29,992 bases of DNA from Methanococcoides alaskense (GCF_031454185.1 NZ_JAVDQI010000016.1:1-29992), one strand, 5' to 3'; numbered from the stretch's first letter, positions 14,533 to 23,097 are shown. A program made the numbers and translations. The notes: generated by a model from the letters alone, not told the origin.

Positions 14533-16152
14533 TTACTCGATCTCTGTTCTCACGGTGGTGAACACAGGTCCGCGAATATCAATCTTCTGCTTCTTGCCGG
14601 TGATGTATCTCTGGGCCAGGGGGTCGAGCTTGATGTTTATCTCGGAAGGGACCTTGACTATCCTTACCCTTGTCTCACATTCCTTCTCCCCGTTGTCCAC
14701 GGCTTCCTCTATCTCTTTTGCTGCTTGTGCTGCAAAAGCTTCGATAAATCTCACGCCGGTCCTTGCAGAATGGTTCTCAAAAGCCTTTTTCCACTTCTTA
14801 TTGTTGGGAAGGCCAAGAACATCGTTCTCGTAAACAAGTACCTCATTGTAAGCTGCCGGTCCGCAAAGCTTAGTCTCATCTTCCGGTTCTATCACGGAGA
14901 CCTTCACTTTCTTACCCTTAAGTGTACCTTCCCAGGCAACGAACTCACAGGGACTTGGCTCTGATCCGTGCGTGTCGCACTGTTCGACTATGCCTTCAAG
15001 GATCTCCTGCCCTTCAGGGGTTTCCGGAAGTTTGTCAACGAATATCATTCTTGCCAGTTCGCTATCCTTTAGATCCCATTCAGCGTATTGTGGTAGCTGT
15101 GGATATGTCATACCTCTAAGGTCGGTGGAATCGTGGAGTATCATAGCAAGCCTTTCAACACCAAGCCCGAGGTTCATGACCGGGCATGGAATGTTATACT
15201 CGGCAAGTGCTGTCGGCGAGTAAATTCCAAAGGTTGCGATCTCTATCCAGCCGTCAGAATATTTGGTATTGGACCCAACAAGTTTTGGATGGTATGCAAA
15301 GACCTCGATCTGTGTATCAGGTACGTAATATTTGCTCCTTTTCTCATCCGGGCGGAACATGAACTTCTCAAAACCGAACTGTGCCAATAATCCCTGAGCA
15401 ACAGCTTTTCCGTGATCTACAGTAACATCTTCATCCATTATGACACAGGAAGCTGAATAATATGTCATAAGACGTGAAGCATCTTCCTGCTGTTCCCTTC
15501 TGAACGAACGGTCGATGGAGAATAGGTGGAATGGTGGTCTGGAACGTTCAAGCATGCCTGAGAGTGAAATGAACCATCCTGATGTCATATGGCTTCTGAG
15601 TGTCTTGGTGGTGGCTTGTGGGGTAAGTTCCTTGAATTCCGGGAACACCTGGTCTATCATCTCGACCACAAGCGCATCGGACACGTTCAGCTTAATTGCT
15701 ATCTCGGGGACAAGGTCATCTCCTTCTACCTCGCCTTTCTTGTAAGAATGCAGCACTTTCCTTATTGTCTCGACACCTTCATCATCGATACCGCCAAGCA
15801 TTTCTTTTATTTTTGCAATGCGTTGGTCGGAGATACCAACATTTGGTCTTGGTAGTCCGGCAAGGTAGTAACAGCGGTCAAGGACTGCCAATGCTTCATG
15901 TCCGAATTGTTTGTGAACCTCTTTCTCATCAACGATAAGCGGATTCATCATCTCATCGAAGCCCATGCGAAGATAAGCTTCTCTGAGCTTTGCTATCGTA
16001 TCATAGACGGGATGTGCTTTTCCGAAGTTGAATGATGTATGAGGGTACTGCTGGTTCAGGCCTGCTTTTTTTATAAGGTCTTTGCCACTTGTCCATGCAG
16101 AGTCAAAGTCTTCCTTAGCAGCTTTCTTTATGGATTCAGGATCGAATTTCAT
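14533..16152 (-). CDS. sepS: O-phosphoserine--tRNA(Cys) ligase
   Basis: 539 residues, the full SepRS length. It charges tRNA(Cys) with O-phosphoserine; SepCysS then turns the Sep into Cys, the indirect cysteine route of methanogens. Class II synthetase motifs are visible: motif 2 IDRSFRREQQEDASRL with the Sep-specific MTYYSASCVIMDEDV after it, and motif 3 LGLGVERLAMILHD. The N-terminal part KKAGLNQQYPHTSFNFGKAHPVYD and the C-terminal RYITGKKQKIDIRGPVF are also typical. The ATG has no ribosome site, and a TATA-like CTATTAAAAATAA lies at about 16166-16178, so the mRNA is probably leaderless. No cysteinyl-tRNA synthetase or SepCysS gene is in the window. Confidence 0.96.
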   Translation of the reverse strand: MKFDPESIKKAAKEDFDSAWTSGKDLIKKAGLNQQYPHTSFNFGKAHPVYDTIAKLREAYLRMGFDEMMNPLIVDEKEVHKQFGHEALAVLDRCYYLAGLPRPNVGISDQRIAKIKEMLGGIDDEGVETIRKVLHSYKKGEVEGDDLVPEIAIKLNVSDALVVEMIDQVFPEFKELTPQATTKTLRSHMTSGWFISLSGMLERSRPPFHLFSIDRSFRREQQEDASRLMTYYSASCVIMDEDVTVDHGKAVAQGLLAQFGFEKFMFRPDEKRSKYYVPDTQIEVFAYHPKLVGSNTKYSDGWIEIATFGIYSPTALAEYNIPCPVMNLGLGVERLAMILHDSTDLRGMTYPQLPQYAEWDLKDSELARMIFVDKLPETPEGQEILEGIVEQCDTHGSEPSPCEFVAWEGTLKGKKVKVSVIEPEDETKLCGPAAYNEVLVYENDVLGLPNNKKWKKAFENHSARTGVRFIEAFAAQAAKEIEEAVDNGEKECETRVRIVKVPSEINIKLDPLAQRYITGKKQKIDIRGPVFTTVRTEIE

Positions 16153-16302
16153 GGTAAAATCTCGTTATTTTTAATAGTGTACTCGTAATCGTTAGCTCAA
16201 GTATAAAGATGTATCAACACATTTTATAGTTACGTTCGATGAACAGCCTGTAAGGTCATTGAATGGGTGTTATCGATCAAAAATATGCAGTGTATTGAAT
16301 AT

Positions 16303-16345
16303 CTGCAAATAAAAAGATAAGAAAAGATCTGATCGTCAGATCAGA
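16303..16345 (-). terminator. Terminator of the UPF0147 gene
   Basis: TCTGATC (16328-16334) and GATCAGA (16339-16345) make a perfect seven-base stem over GTCA; on the minus strand TTTTCTTATCTTTTTATTT follows. It lies just downstream of the UPF0147 stop. Confidence 0.7.
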
Positions 16346-16370
16346 ATGTTCTTTGTTGTATCGTAAACGA

Positions 16371-16646
16371 TCACTCGTCAACAGGGATGGTCTCGAGCTG
16401 ACTTGCGACATTCCATATAAGTGTCCTTGTATGTAATGGAATGTTTGGGTCGTTGCTGATATCTTCCAATATAGAAATACTGGATGACGTTCTCAGGAAA
16501 AGGGGTTCTGCTTCGTTTTTCAAAGTTGCAAGGATGTCGTTTGCGGAACGTCTGATATTCCTTGGTACGGAATTGTCGTTCGCTATATGTTCTAACACCT
16601 GTTTGCATTGTTTAATGACGTCTTCAGGTTCGCTGGCACCTAACAT
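16371..16646 (-). CDS. UPF0147 family protein
   Basis: 91 residues from the ATG at 16646. The frame is open to a GTG at 16655, but that GTG is part of the ribosome site AAGGTGAT which is properly spaced for the ATG, so the shorter form is right. The sequence VLEHIANDNSVPRNIRRSANDI and DISNDPNIPLHTRTLIWNVASQLE is the conserved core of the archaeal UPF0147 family: a small all-helical protein of unknown function found in nearly all archaea. Its gene is divergent from the p27-type gene and shares a 113-base regulatory gap with it. Confidence 0.9.
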   Translation of the reverse strand: MLGASEPEDVIKQCKQVLEHIANDNSVPRNIRRSANDILATLKNEAEPLFLRTSSSISILEDISNDPNIPLHTRTLIWNVASQLETIPVDE

Positions 16647-16706
16647 TTGGATCACCTTAATAATGGTTTAATGATAAAATAAGAATTTATGTTGTATTAC
16701 CCCTAA

Positions 16707-16759
16707 CTATTATATCCTATAAAAAGACTTTCATTCATGCAGTGATCAAAGGTGAACAA
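16707..16759 (+). promoter_or_regulatory. Promoter and ribosome site of the p27-type gene
   Basis: TATTATATCC (16708-16717) and CTATAAAAAG (16718-16727) are overlapping TATA candidates. AAAGGTGA at 16748-16755 serves the ATG at 16760 and shows that the upstream in-frame GTG at 16742 is not the start. Confidence 0.5.
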
Positions 16760-17239
16760 ATGAGCGATAGTGACGATAAAATAAAACAGATATCAAGATT
16801 GCTGGAAATGGGCGGTACTATGCTTGCACAGCATTGTACTACATGTGGTGCTCCAATGTTCAGGTACCAGGGAGAAGTACTTTGCCCAATATGTCAGGAC
16901 AGCAATGCGAATTCCGGTCAACAGCAAAATGCAGGACAACAGGTTGCATTGGCAAGAAATGAAATTGAAGAAGTTCCTCAGGCAGGTGGCATTGCCAGCT
17001 CCCCCGAAGCTCCTGTACAACAACCGCTGGTTCGTTCTGAAGAACTTTCTCATGATGATATGCCAGGGCAAATTTCGGCAGCAGTTCCTATCGAAGGTCT
17101 GAATTCTGTTGCAGAAAGCCTGAAATTGAAAATTGGGCACATTGCCGGTCTGCTTCAGGTCGAGACCGATCCTCGCAGGATGGAGGAATATCTCGATATT
17201 ATGGATAGATGTCTTGACATCCTTGAAAGACTGAAATAA
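16760..17239 (+). CDS. Sjogren's syndrome/scleroderma autoantigen 1 (p27) family zinc-ribbon protein
   Basis: 159 residues. The N-terminal third is the p27 zinc ribbon: ISRLLEMGGTMLAQHCTTCGAPMFRYQGEVLCPIC with the two CxxC pairs. The middle (about residues 55-110) is Gln-, Pro- and Ser-rich and probably unstructured. The end is a helix MEEYLDIMDRCLDILERLK. The same ribbon occurs in human autoantigen p27 (SSSCA1/ZNRD2) and in a family conserved across archaea; its role is not known. Start chosen from the GGTGA site. It faces the end of hef, with T-rich sequence (17299-17320) between. Confidence 0.83.
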   Translation: MSDSDDKIKQISRLLEMGGTMLAQHCTTCGAPMFRYQGEVLCPICQDSNANSGQQQNAGQQVALARNEIEEVPQAGGIASSPEAPVQQPLVRSEELSHDDMPGQISAAVPIEGLNSVAESLKLKIGHIAGLLQVETDPRRMEEYLDIMDRCLDILERLK

Positions 17240-17307
17240 GCTTCTTAAAAACAGAATTCTCATAAATTGATAGTAGAAAACCGGTATTTCCAGTTGCTCT
17301 TTCTTTT

Positions 17308-19584
17308 TCAATTTTTATATTTGCTACTAAGTATTTCCCGCATCTTTCCTGCGGTCTTCTGTCCAATGTTCTTCACTTCCTTCAACTCCTCAAGCTCTGC
17401 TTTCATAACTCCTTCCACGGTTCCGAAGTGTTCAAGGAGATTCTTTGCAGCATTCGGTCCGATGTCACTGATGGATGATACTATGTATTCCTGTTGTTGT
17501 GATAACAGCATTGAAGATTTTTTTCCGTGTATGCTGGTACTGCGTTTTTCATCGACCTGTTCTCTCTTTGCCAGTATACCAATCAGGGATGCTGTGTCTT
17601 CTGCATCCCTTGTGTGAAGTATGGACACTCCAAAGTCCAGTGCTAATGAAGCAAGTGTTCCGTGGATAGCTTTGGGGTTGATCATCCTTGTGGTGAACAA
17701 ACCTTCTCCTTCGATGATAAGTATGGGCTTTTCATAAGCTCCTGCAAGGTCGGATATCTGCCTGAATATATTGCGGTCAAGCAGGGAATTGACAAGGTCT
17801 TCGGCACTCTTGCGCTCGATCGCCACCCGGTCGCTTACAATATAATCTCCTACCTCAAGTGTTTTTACAACGATGTTAAGCCCAAGTTTCTCAAGACTGC
17901 GTGCAACGGTGCTTCTGATCTCTCTCTGGTCGAGGACCACCGTCACTTCTTCGCCAGAGAAGTCTGAAAGCCCGGTCTGTTGTTCCTTCTCATCCCTGAA
18001 CTCGCTTGCAATGTCGGTCTTGTCATTTTCAGTGTTTGCCCCATTCAACTCTGACATATTCTCTTGCCAGTGCTGCATATTGCTTTGCATACGCTTTTCT
18101 TTATGCGCACAGCTCCAGTAATATGTTTCGTCCCGGGTTCCTTTTGTAACAAGTACTACTACACGCCCTTCGTGTTTCCTTCCTGTCCTGCCTTTTCTCT
18201 GTATGCTTCTTATCTCGGAAGGGACCGGTTCATAGAACAGCACCAGATCGGTAGCTGGGATATCAAGTCCTTCTTCTGCAACGGATGTTGCCACAAGGAC
18301 ATTATATTCTCCGGCCTTGAACTTCTCTATGATCTCAACCTGTTGTTTTTGGGTAAGCCCCTTGTCCTTGAACTTGGAACTTTGTCCCACAAATTTGACA
18401 GGCCTTATATCTTCTATTTCTGAGAGGGCGTTCGTCACCATTTCAGAGGTATCGCGATAGTTCGTAAAGACGATCACACGGGAGTCGGGTTTGCCATTTA
18501 GTTCCTTTGATACAATATCTTTTACAACGGCAAGTTTCGGATGTTCTGTGGTACATTCCTCGAGCCTTTTGTACAACTGTCTCATATAAAGGTCATCAGA
18601 AAGCCTTTTTGAAGCCTTACTTCCTGTTCTGGAAGTGGCCTCGTTCTCAAGTCGGGCTGTATATTTTTTAAGTGCTTCGATGCCCTGTGTTTCTACTATC
18701 TCCACAGCATGACTTACCTTCATTACTTCTGCAAGGATCGATAGGGCGCTGTAGACTGCAGGTTCGGCCATTTCTCTGATCTGTCCCTGTAACTTTTTCT
18801 GAAGCCCTAGCAGGTCCATCTTTGAAGCTTTCTTGCCGTATGGGATGGAATATCCAAGTTCTGTTAGTTTTTGGAATCTGTCCTCGAGGACCTTTTCCAG
18901 AAGGGTTTTCAGCTCCTTCATCTCAGAAGGCAGTATTACATGGTTCCATTCGACCTCTTTTTTATGGATATAGGGTGTTACGTCAGGGTCTGTTTCTGTT
19001 TTTATCGCAACCGATCTGATGTAGAGGTTCGTGCATACCTCACTTATCTTCTCATCAGTACCTCCCGGACTTGCAGTTATCGCAAGGCAGTGTGGGTTTT
19101 TTGCATCCTCGAAGTATCTTTCGGCTATGTATGTATAAGCATAATTGCCAACAGCTCGATGTGCTTCATCAAATGTAATGTGGGAGACATCCTCCAGGCT
19201 TATGCGTTTGGTAAGGATGTCGTTCTCAATGACCTGCGGGGTGGAGATGATCACTTTTCCCTTCTTCCAGAGCTCTTCCCTTTTTTCAGGCGCTACTGCA
19301 CCTGTGAAGGTCAATATCTCATCTTCCGGGATGTTCAGTGTGGATCTCAAAAAAGTGGCATGCTGTTCTACAAGGGGTTTTGTGGGGGATAGAATGAGTG
19401 CTTTTCCGCCTGTCTTTTGCAGGCGTGAAGCTATGACAAGAAGGGCGACTATAGTTTTTCCAAGACCTGTTGGCAGCACTACCAGTGTTGATGATGATAG
19501 TGCCTTTCCGGCAAGGTCGAGCTGGTACAATCGTTGCTCGACTGTATCAGGTTTGACCATTGGATGCTTAATGTGTTCGCTCAT
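17308..19584 (-). CDS. hef: Hef helicase-nuclease (FANCM/XPF family)
   Basis: 758 residues from the ATG at 19584. The N-terminal half is a superfamily 2 helicase: VVLPTGLGKT (Walker A, about residues 36-44), TFDEAHRAVG (Walker B), VFTNYRDTSEM and SIQRKGRTGRKHEGRVVVLV (motif VI). A linker of about 60 polar residues leads to an XPF nuclease domain: VLDQREIRSTV, LEVGDYIVSDRVAIERKSAED with the catalytic ERKxxxD, then a tandem helix-hairpin-helix region SISDIGPNAAKNLLEHFG and VKNIGQKTAGKMREIL. Hef works on stalled replication forks. The frame is open to a TTG at 19617, but the TATA box TTTAAAAGGG (about 19631-19642) puts the transcript start near 19612, after that TTG, so ATG 19584 is used. Intact fused form. 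Confidence 0.94.
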   Translation of the reverse strand: MSEHIKHPMVKPDTVEQRLYQLDLAGKALSSSTLVVLPTGLGKTIVALLVIASRLQKTGGKALILSPTKPLVEQHATFLRSTLNIPEDEILTFTGAVAPEKREELWKKGKVIISTPQVIENDILTKRISLEDVSHITFDEAHRAVGNYAYTYIAERYFEDAKNPHCLAITASPGGTDEKISEVCTNLYIRSVAIKTETDPDVTPYIHKKEVEWNHVILPSEMKELKTLLEKVLEDRFQKLTELGYSIPYGKKASKMDLLGLQKKLQGQIREMAEPAVYSALSILAEVMKVSHAVEIVETQGIEALKKYTARLENEATSRTGSKASKRLSDDLYMRQLYKRLEECTTEHPKLAVVKDIVSKELNGKPDSRVIVFTNYRDTSEMVTNALSEIEDIRPVKFVGQSSKFKDKGLTQKQQVEIIEKFKAGEYNVLVATSVAEEGLDIPATDLVLFYEPVPSEIRSIQRKGRTGRKHEGRVVVLVTKGTRDETYYWSCAHKEKRMQSNMQHWQENMSELNGANTENDKTDIASEFRDEKEQQTGLSDFSGEEVTVVLDQREIRSTVARSLEKLGLNIVVKTLEVGDYIVSDRVAIERKSAEDLVNSLLDRNIFRQISDLAGAYEKPILIIEGEGLFTTRMINPKAIHGTLASLALDFGVSILHTRDAEDTASLIGILAKREQVDEKRSTSIHGKKSSMLLSQQQEYIVSSISDIGPNAAKNLLEHFGTVEGVMKAELEELKEVKNIGQKTAGKMREILSSKYKN

Positions 19585-19663
19585 ATTTACTATAGGTTCT
19601 AAATTTGCTTGAGGCAATACTAGTCTTAACCCTTTTAAATATGAGGCAAGCGGGGTGAAAGTA

Positions 19664-21409
19664 TTAGATGCTCACGCCCGCATTTTCAAGGCTCAGTTTT
19701 CCATAGACAAGGTCGTAGATCGAGTCCTCGATACCCTCGACAGATGCTCTGACCTGTTTCATTGTATCACGGTCCCTTATGGTAACGGAATTGTCTTCAA
19801 GGGTATCGTAATCGATGGTGATGGAATATGGAGTTCCAATCTCATCGTTCCTGCGGTAGCGGCGACCGATTGCTCTTGAATCATCGTAGGCAACAAGTAA
19901 GCCTCTTTCACGAAGTTTCTGTGCTATCGCCTTTGCAGGCTCGATAAGCTCATCCCTTGTAAGGAGGGGGAGGATGGCAACCTGTACAGGTGCAACTTCA
20001 TTCCTGAACCTGAGGACCATCCTTTCCTCTTCCTCCTCGTCTCCTTCAGCTTCGACCTTTTCTTCATCGAATGCGTGTTCCATTGTGCAGTAAAGTATCC
20101 TGTCGATACCGTATGAAGGCTCGATGACATGAGGTACTATCTTTTCACCGCTGACCTTTACGGTCTCTTGTGCATAGCTGATTATATCGGAAGGTACTGT
20201 GAACTCTTCTCCATTAACAATTACTTTGATCTCGTCCTTGCTAAGTTCATCTTCACTCAATTCTTTGAGTGCATCAGCAACAGCCTTTGCCTTTCCTTTG
20301 AACAATGGCCCGAGCTTACCCATATCAGGTTTCACAACGAATTGTTCGACCATTTTCGGCTCATGATATTCAATGTGTATCTCAAGTTCGGTACCGCTTG
20401 TCTTTGCATGTGCTTTCAGGTCGAAGTCTGTCCTGTCCGCAATACCGACCACCTCTATCCAGCCGAACCTGTCGGTAAGTATCTCGGCATCCCAGCAGTC
20501 AATAGCATAGTGTGCCATTTCGTCCTTCTGGTGCTGCCTGAACCTTAGCTTGTCAGCAGCTATGCCCACGCGCTGGAGGAAATGGTCCGTGAGTGCGATA
20601 TGGTATGCGAGGAACTCATGTGCAATTATGTTATTCTCAACAGCTTCCTTTACCGTCATCTGCTCGATGGCACCCTTCTCCTGTGCTTCATCTGAGTATA
20701 GGTTCAGGGTGACCTCTGCAAATCTTTCGAAGTTGGGGTGCCCTTTCTCTTTTGGATGGGTGAATATCTCAGCCTCTGCCTGTGTGAATTCCCTCAGCCT
20801 GATAACTCCCTGCCTGGGGGATATCTCATTACGATAGGATTTTCCTATCTGGGTCGCACCAAAGGGTAACTTGTCACGGTAATATCTGGAAAGCCTCTGA
20901 AAGTTAATGAACATTCCCTGTGCGGTTTCTGGACGCATGTAACCTTGTCTTCCAGTCCCGGGGCCGATATTCGTTTTGAACATAAGGTTGAACTCATATG
21001 CTTTTCCAAGCTTGCCTCCGCATTCAGGACAGCCGATATCATTCTCCTCTATGAGCCTGTCAAGTTCTTCATTGCTCAATGCATCTGCGACCTCTACTAT
21101 CTTATCGACAAGATGATCTGCTCTGAAAGCTTCCTCACATTCTTGGCATTCGCAGAGCGGGTCTGAAAAGCCTCCTACGTGGCCGGATGCAACAAAGACG
21201 TCCTCTATTCCTACAGTTGGGGTTTCGATCTCCATGAACCCTTCGTGTATCACATAGAGTTCACGCCAGATCTGCTCTATCCTTCTCTTTAAAGTGCATC
21301 CAAGGGGTCCATAATCATAGAATCCGGCAGCTCCGCCGTAGAGTTCAAATGAATTCCATAAAAAGCCTCTTCTTTTTGCCAGTTCAATTACCTGTTCATA
21401 CTTGTCCAT
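19664..21409 (-). CDS. glyS: Glycyl-tRNA synthetase (archaeal/eukaryal dimer type)
   Basis: 581 residues. Class II synthetase that charges tRNA(Gly). The N-terminal WNSFELYGGAAGFYDYGPLG and the motif 1 region HEGFMEIETPTVGIEDVFVASGHVGGFSDPL are diagnostic. Two Cys pairs (CECQEC and GCPEC) form a zinc ribbon in the inserted domain. FKTNIGPGTGRQGYMRPETAQG is motif 2 region, and PSYGIDRILY is motif 3. The anticodon-binding domain starts near APVQVAILPLL and runs to the end. An acidic insertion (EAEGDEEEEERM, near residue 450) is an extra. GAGGATC lies before the ATG. It is 80 bases from hef on the same strand but hef has its own TATA box. Confidence 0.97.
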   Translation of the reverse strand: MDKYEQVIELAKRRGFLWNSFELYGGAAGFYDYGPLGCTLKRRIEQIWRELYVIHEGFMEIETPTVGIEDVFVASGHVGGFSDPLCECQECEEAFRADHLVDKIVEVADALSNEELDRLIEENDIGCPECGGKLGKAYEFNLMFKTNIGPGTGRQGYMRPETAQGMFINFQRLSRYYRDKLPFGATQIGKSYRNEISPRQGVIRLREFTQAEAEIFTHPKEKGHPNFERFAEVTLNLYSDEAQEKGAIEQMTVKEAVENNIIAHEFLAYHIALTDHFLQRVGIAADKLRFRQHQKDEMAHYAIDCWDAEILTDRFGWIEVVGIADRTDFDLKAHAKTSGTELEIHIEYHEPKMVEQFVVKPDMGKLGPLFKGKAKAVADALKELSEDELSKDEIKVIVNGEEFTVPSDIISYAQETVKVSGEKIVPHVIEPSYGIDRILYCTMEHAFDEEKVEAEGDEEEEERMVLRFRNEVAPVQVAILPLLTRDELIEPAKAIAQKLRERGLLVAYDDSRAIGRRYRRNDEIGTPYSITIDYDTLEDNSVTIRDRDTMKQVRASVEGIEDSIYDLVYGKLSLENAGVSI

Positions 21410-21565
21410 GATAGATCCTCTTAATGTTAGTGATTATTTTGATGGGTGGAAGCTAAATATGATACATTCGATATTTACATTACATTTAATCTTATCGTGA
21501 TATCTTTTGTGTAATATTTGTATTTCTCACAAAGCCTGCCATTATGATGATTATCATAACAAAAA

Positions 21566-21578
21566 GCTTTATATATAT
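21566..21578 (+). promoter_or_regulatory. TATA box of small RNA copy 1
   Basis: CTTTATATATAT is centred about 26 bases before AAGCAAGG at 21599, where the stem begins. A dyad-like ATTATGATGATTATCATAA just upstream (21541-21559) could be an activator or repressor site; its first 14 bases are kept in copy 2. Confidence 0.6.
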
Positions 21579-21597
21579 GTTGTTACATTGTATAGAA

Positions 21598-21692
21598 TAA
21601 GCAAGGCCGATAAAAATCATATCGTACCACCACCACCACAAACTGATTTTTTTTGATCATTCCATCACGGTCTTGCTATAATTCTTTTCCTT
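21598..21692 (+). ncRNA. Candidate small RNA, copy 1 (CCACC-loop RNA)
   Basis: From the predicted start near 21598, AAGCAAGGCCG (21599-21609) can pair with CGGTCTTGCT (21668-21677) with one G-U, and the stem extends outward through AGAAT/ATTCT. Inside, AAAAATCA pairs with TGATTTTT and leaves a loop holding ACCACCACCACCAC. A T/C-rich stretch (21683-21692) or the inner run of eight T may end the RNA, so the length is either about 60 or about 90 nt. The exposed CCACC repeat is complementary to GGTGG, the heart of the archaeal Shine-Dalgarno region, so it may pair with ribosome sites. Not protein-coding: the T8 here versus T7 in copy 2 breaks any shared frame. Confidence 0.6.
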
Positions 21693-21925
21693 TCAAATGT
21701 TGAATGCTCTGTATACTCTGATTTTACTGCCTCCTATCTACTAACATTGGTTCCTTGTTCTTTTGTCATTGTATATCAGAATCCCTAGTTTGAAAGCTTT
21801 AGAGAAAGCCTGAAATCTCGATGCAAGAATGTTACAACGGGCTATATGGGGGTTGGAAATGCCACATGGTCTGATATTTTTGTTCACATATCTTCATCAT
21901 TATGATGATTATGCAGTCAACAATC

Positions 21926-21933
21926 TTTATATA
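21926..21933 (+). promoter_or_regulatory. TATA box of small RNA copy 2
   Basis: TTTATATA is centred 27 bases before AAGCAAGG at 21957, the same geometry as copy 1. Confidence 0.6.
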
Positions 21934-21955
21934 CAGGTTGTTACATTGTATAGAA

Positions 21956-22050
21956 TAAGCAAGGCCGATAAAAATCATATCGTACCACCACCACCACAAA
22001 CTGATTTTTTTGATAATTCCATCGCGGTCTTGCTTCACTTCTTTTCATTC
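21956..22050 (+). ncRNA. Candidate small RNA, copy 2 (CCACC-loop RNA)
   Basis: Same RNA as copy 1. The outer stem is AAGCAAGGCCG (21957-21967) with CGGTCTTGCTT (22025-22035), eleven pairs including one G-U; the inner stem AAAAATCA/TGATTTTT and the ACCACCACCACCAC loop are identical. Differences from copy 1 are one T fewer in the T-run, an A-for-C change after it, and CG for CA before the 3' arm, all outside paired positions. Followed by T/C-rich sequence that may terminate it. Confidence 0.6.
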
Positions 22051-22252
22051 TAAATACTTTGTATCTACTCTGATCTTAATTTCCTCTATATCTACCATTG
22101 TTTTCCTGTTCTTCTATGATCGCATCTCAGGAGCTTTGGTTAGGGTTGTGCATGAGGGTTCCTTAAAAATAGCCGTAACTTCGATGTAATAAGTTATGCA
22201 AAAATAAAAATTGTGCCGGTTTGCCCGGCCTTTATATTTCAATTAACTTTAA

Positions 22253-23044
22253 TCAATCTTCCAAAGCTTCATCCGCGCTCATTCCGCCGTGGATGACCTT
22301 TGAGAGAAGATTGACGAGTCTTGTTGGGTCATCTGCCTGGAACACATTCCTGCCCATTGCTACACCCTTGCAGCCTACACTTAGTGCATCGGTAACCATC
22401 TGGAGTATCTCTTTTTCAGTATCCATCTGAGGTCCGCCTGCAATAACAACAGGTACTGGACATCCGTCGATGACTTCCTTGAATGAATCAGGGTCACCTG
22501 TATAGCTGGTTTTGACGATATCCGCGCCAAGTTCTGCACCGATCCTTGCTGCGTGCTTCACATACTCCACATCATGCTCTGAAGGCACTTTTGCACCTCG
22601 GGGGTACATCATGGCAAGAAGGGGCATTCCCCATTCGTCACATTTCTTCGCGACAAAACCCAGGTCCTTCAACATTTCAGCTTCATCTTCAGCACCAACG
22701 TTGATGTGTACAGAAACCGCATCTGCGCCAACTTTGATAGCTTCTTCCATGGTAGTTACCAAGACCTTATGGTTGGGGTCAGGTCCAAGTGATGTTGATG
22801 CGGAGAGGTGAATAATAAGTCCTACATCCCTGCCGTAGCCTCTGTGACCATGCTTTGCAAGTCCCATGTGACCAAGTACTGCATTTGCACCGCCTTCTGC
22901 TACCTTGTTGACAGTTGCGGGCATGTCTATAAGGCCCTTGATAGGTCCTGCACCTACGCCGTGGTCCATTGGGATTATAATTGCATTACCAGTATTTCTG
23001 TCGAATATACGCTCCATCCTGACAGATTTGCCAATTTCGCTCAT
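22253..23044 (-). CDS. Class I aldolase of the DhnA family, probably 2-amino-3,7-dideoxy-D-threo-hept-6-ulosonate synthase
   Basis: 263 residues from the ATG at 23044; the longer frame to 23098 adds 18 residues that the family lacks, and a TATA-like ATATGTAATAC at about 23063-23075 fits a leaderless start at 23044. The enzyme condenses an aspartate semialdehyde with a C6 sugar-derived keto compound to begin archaeal aromatic amino acid synthesis. Catalytic residues line up: Asp27 in IIPMDHGV, Tyr147 in MMYPRG, Schiff-base Lys178 in IVKTSYTG. The same residues occur in archaeal class IA fructose-bisphosphate aldolase, so that is the alternative; length and MSEIGKSVRMERIF favour the aromatic enzyme. 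No 3-dehydroquinate synthase gene is adjacent. Confidence 0.82.
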   Translation of the reverse strand: MSEIGKSVRMERIFDRNTGNAIIIPMDHGVGAGPIKGLIDMPATVNKVAEGGANAVLGHMGLAKHGHRGYGRDVGLIIHLSASTSLGPDPNHKVLVTTMEEAIKVGADAVSVHINVGAEDEAEMLKDLGFVAKKCDEWGMPLLAMMYPRGAKVPSEHDVEYVKHAARIGAELGADIVKTSYTGDPDSFKEVIDGCPVPVVIAGGPQMDTEKEILQMVTDALSVGCKGVAMGRNVFQADDPTRLVNLLSKVIHGGMSADEALED

Positions 23045-23097
23045 GTTATGGGAGATGGTGTATGTATTACATATCTTTTCTGGTAAATGCAATGTCA

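Larger units (their letters stand above)
21541..22200 (+). repeat. Diverged tandem duplication, 358-bp period
   Basis: Two units with a shift of exactly 358 bases. They share ATTATGATGATTAT (21541 and 21899), a TATA box, a block of 75 identical bases (21579-21653 and 21937-22011), a matching 3' arm, and then a weakly similar T/C-rich flank (CTCTG, CTATCTAC, CATTG and TGTTCTT in the same order in both). The core is almost unchanged while the flanks have diverged strongly, so the core is under selection. Confidence 0.85.

Noticed and set aside
19585..19617. TTG start for hef
   Set aside because: The predicted transcript start near 19612 falls after it, and the ATG at 19584 gives the usual N-terminus.
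21829..22053. Open frame across the second small RNA copy (contains PPPP from the CCACCACC run)
   Set aside because: The same frame in copy 1 is stopped by the extra T in the T-run, there is no ribosome site, and conservation follows RNA pairing, not codons.
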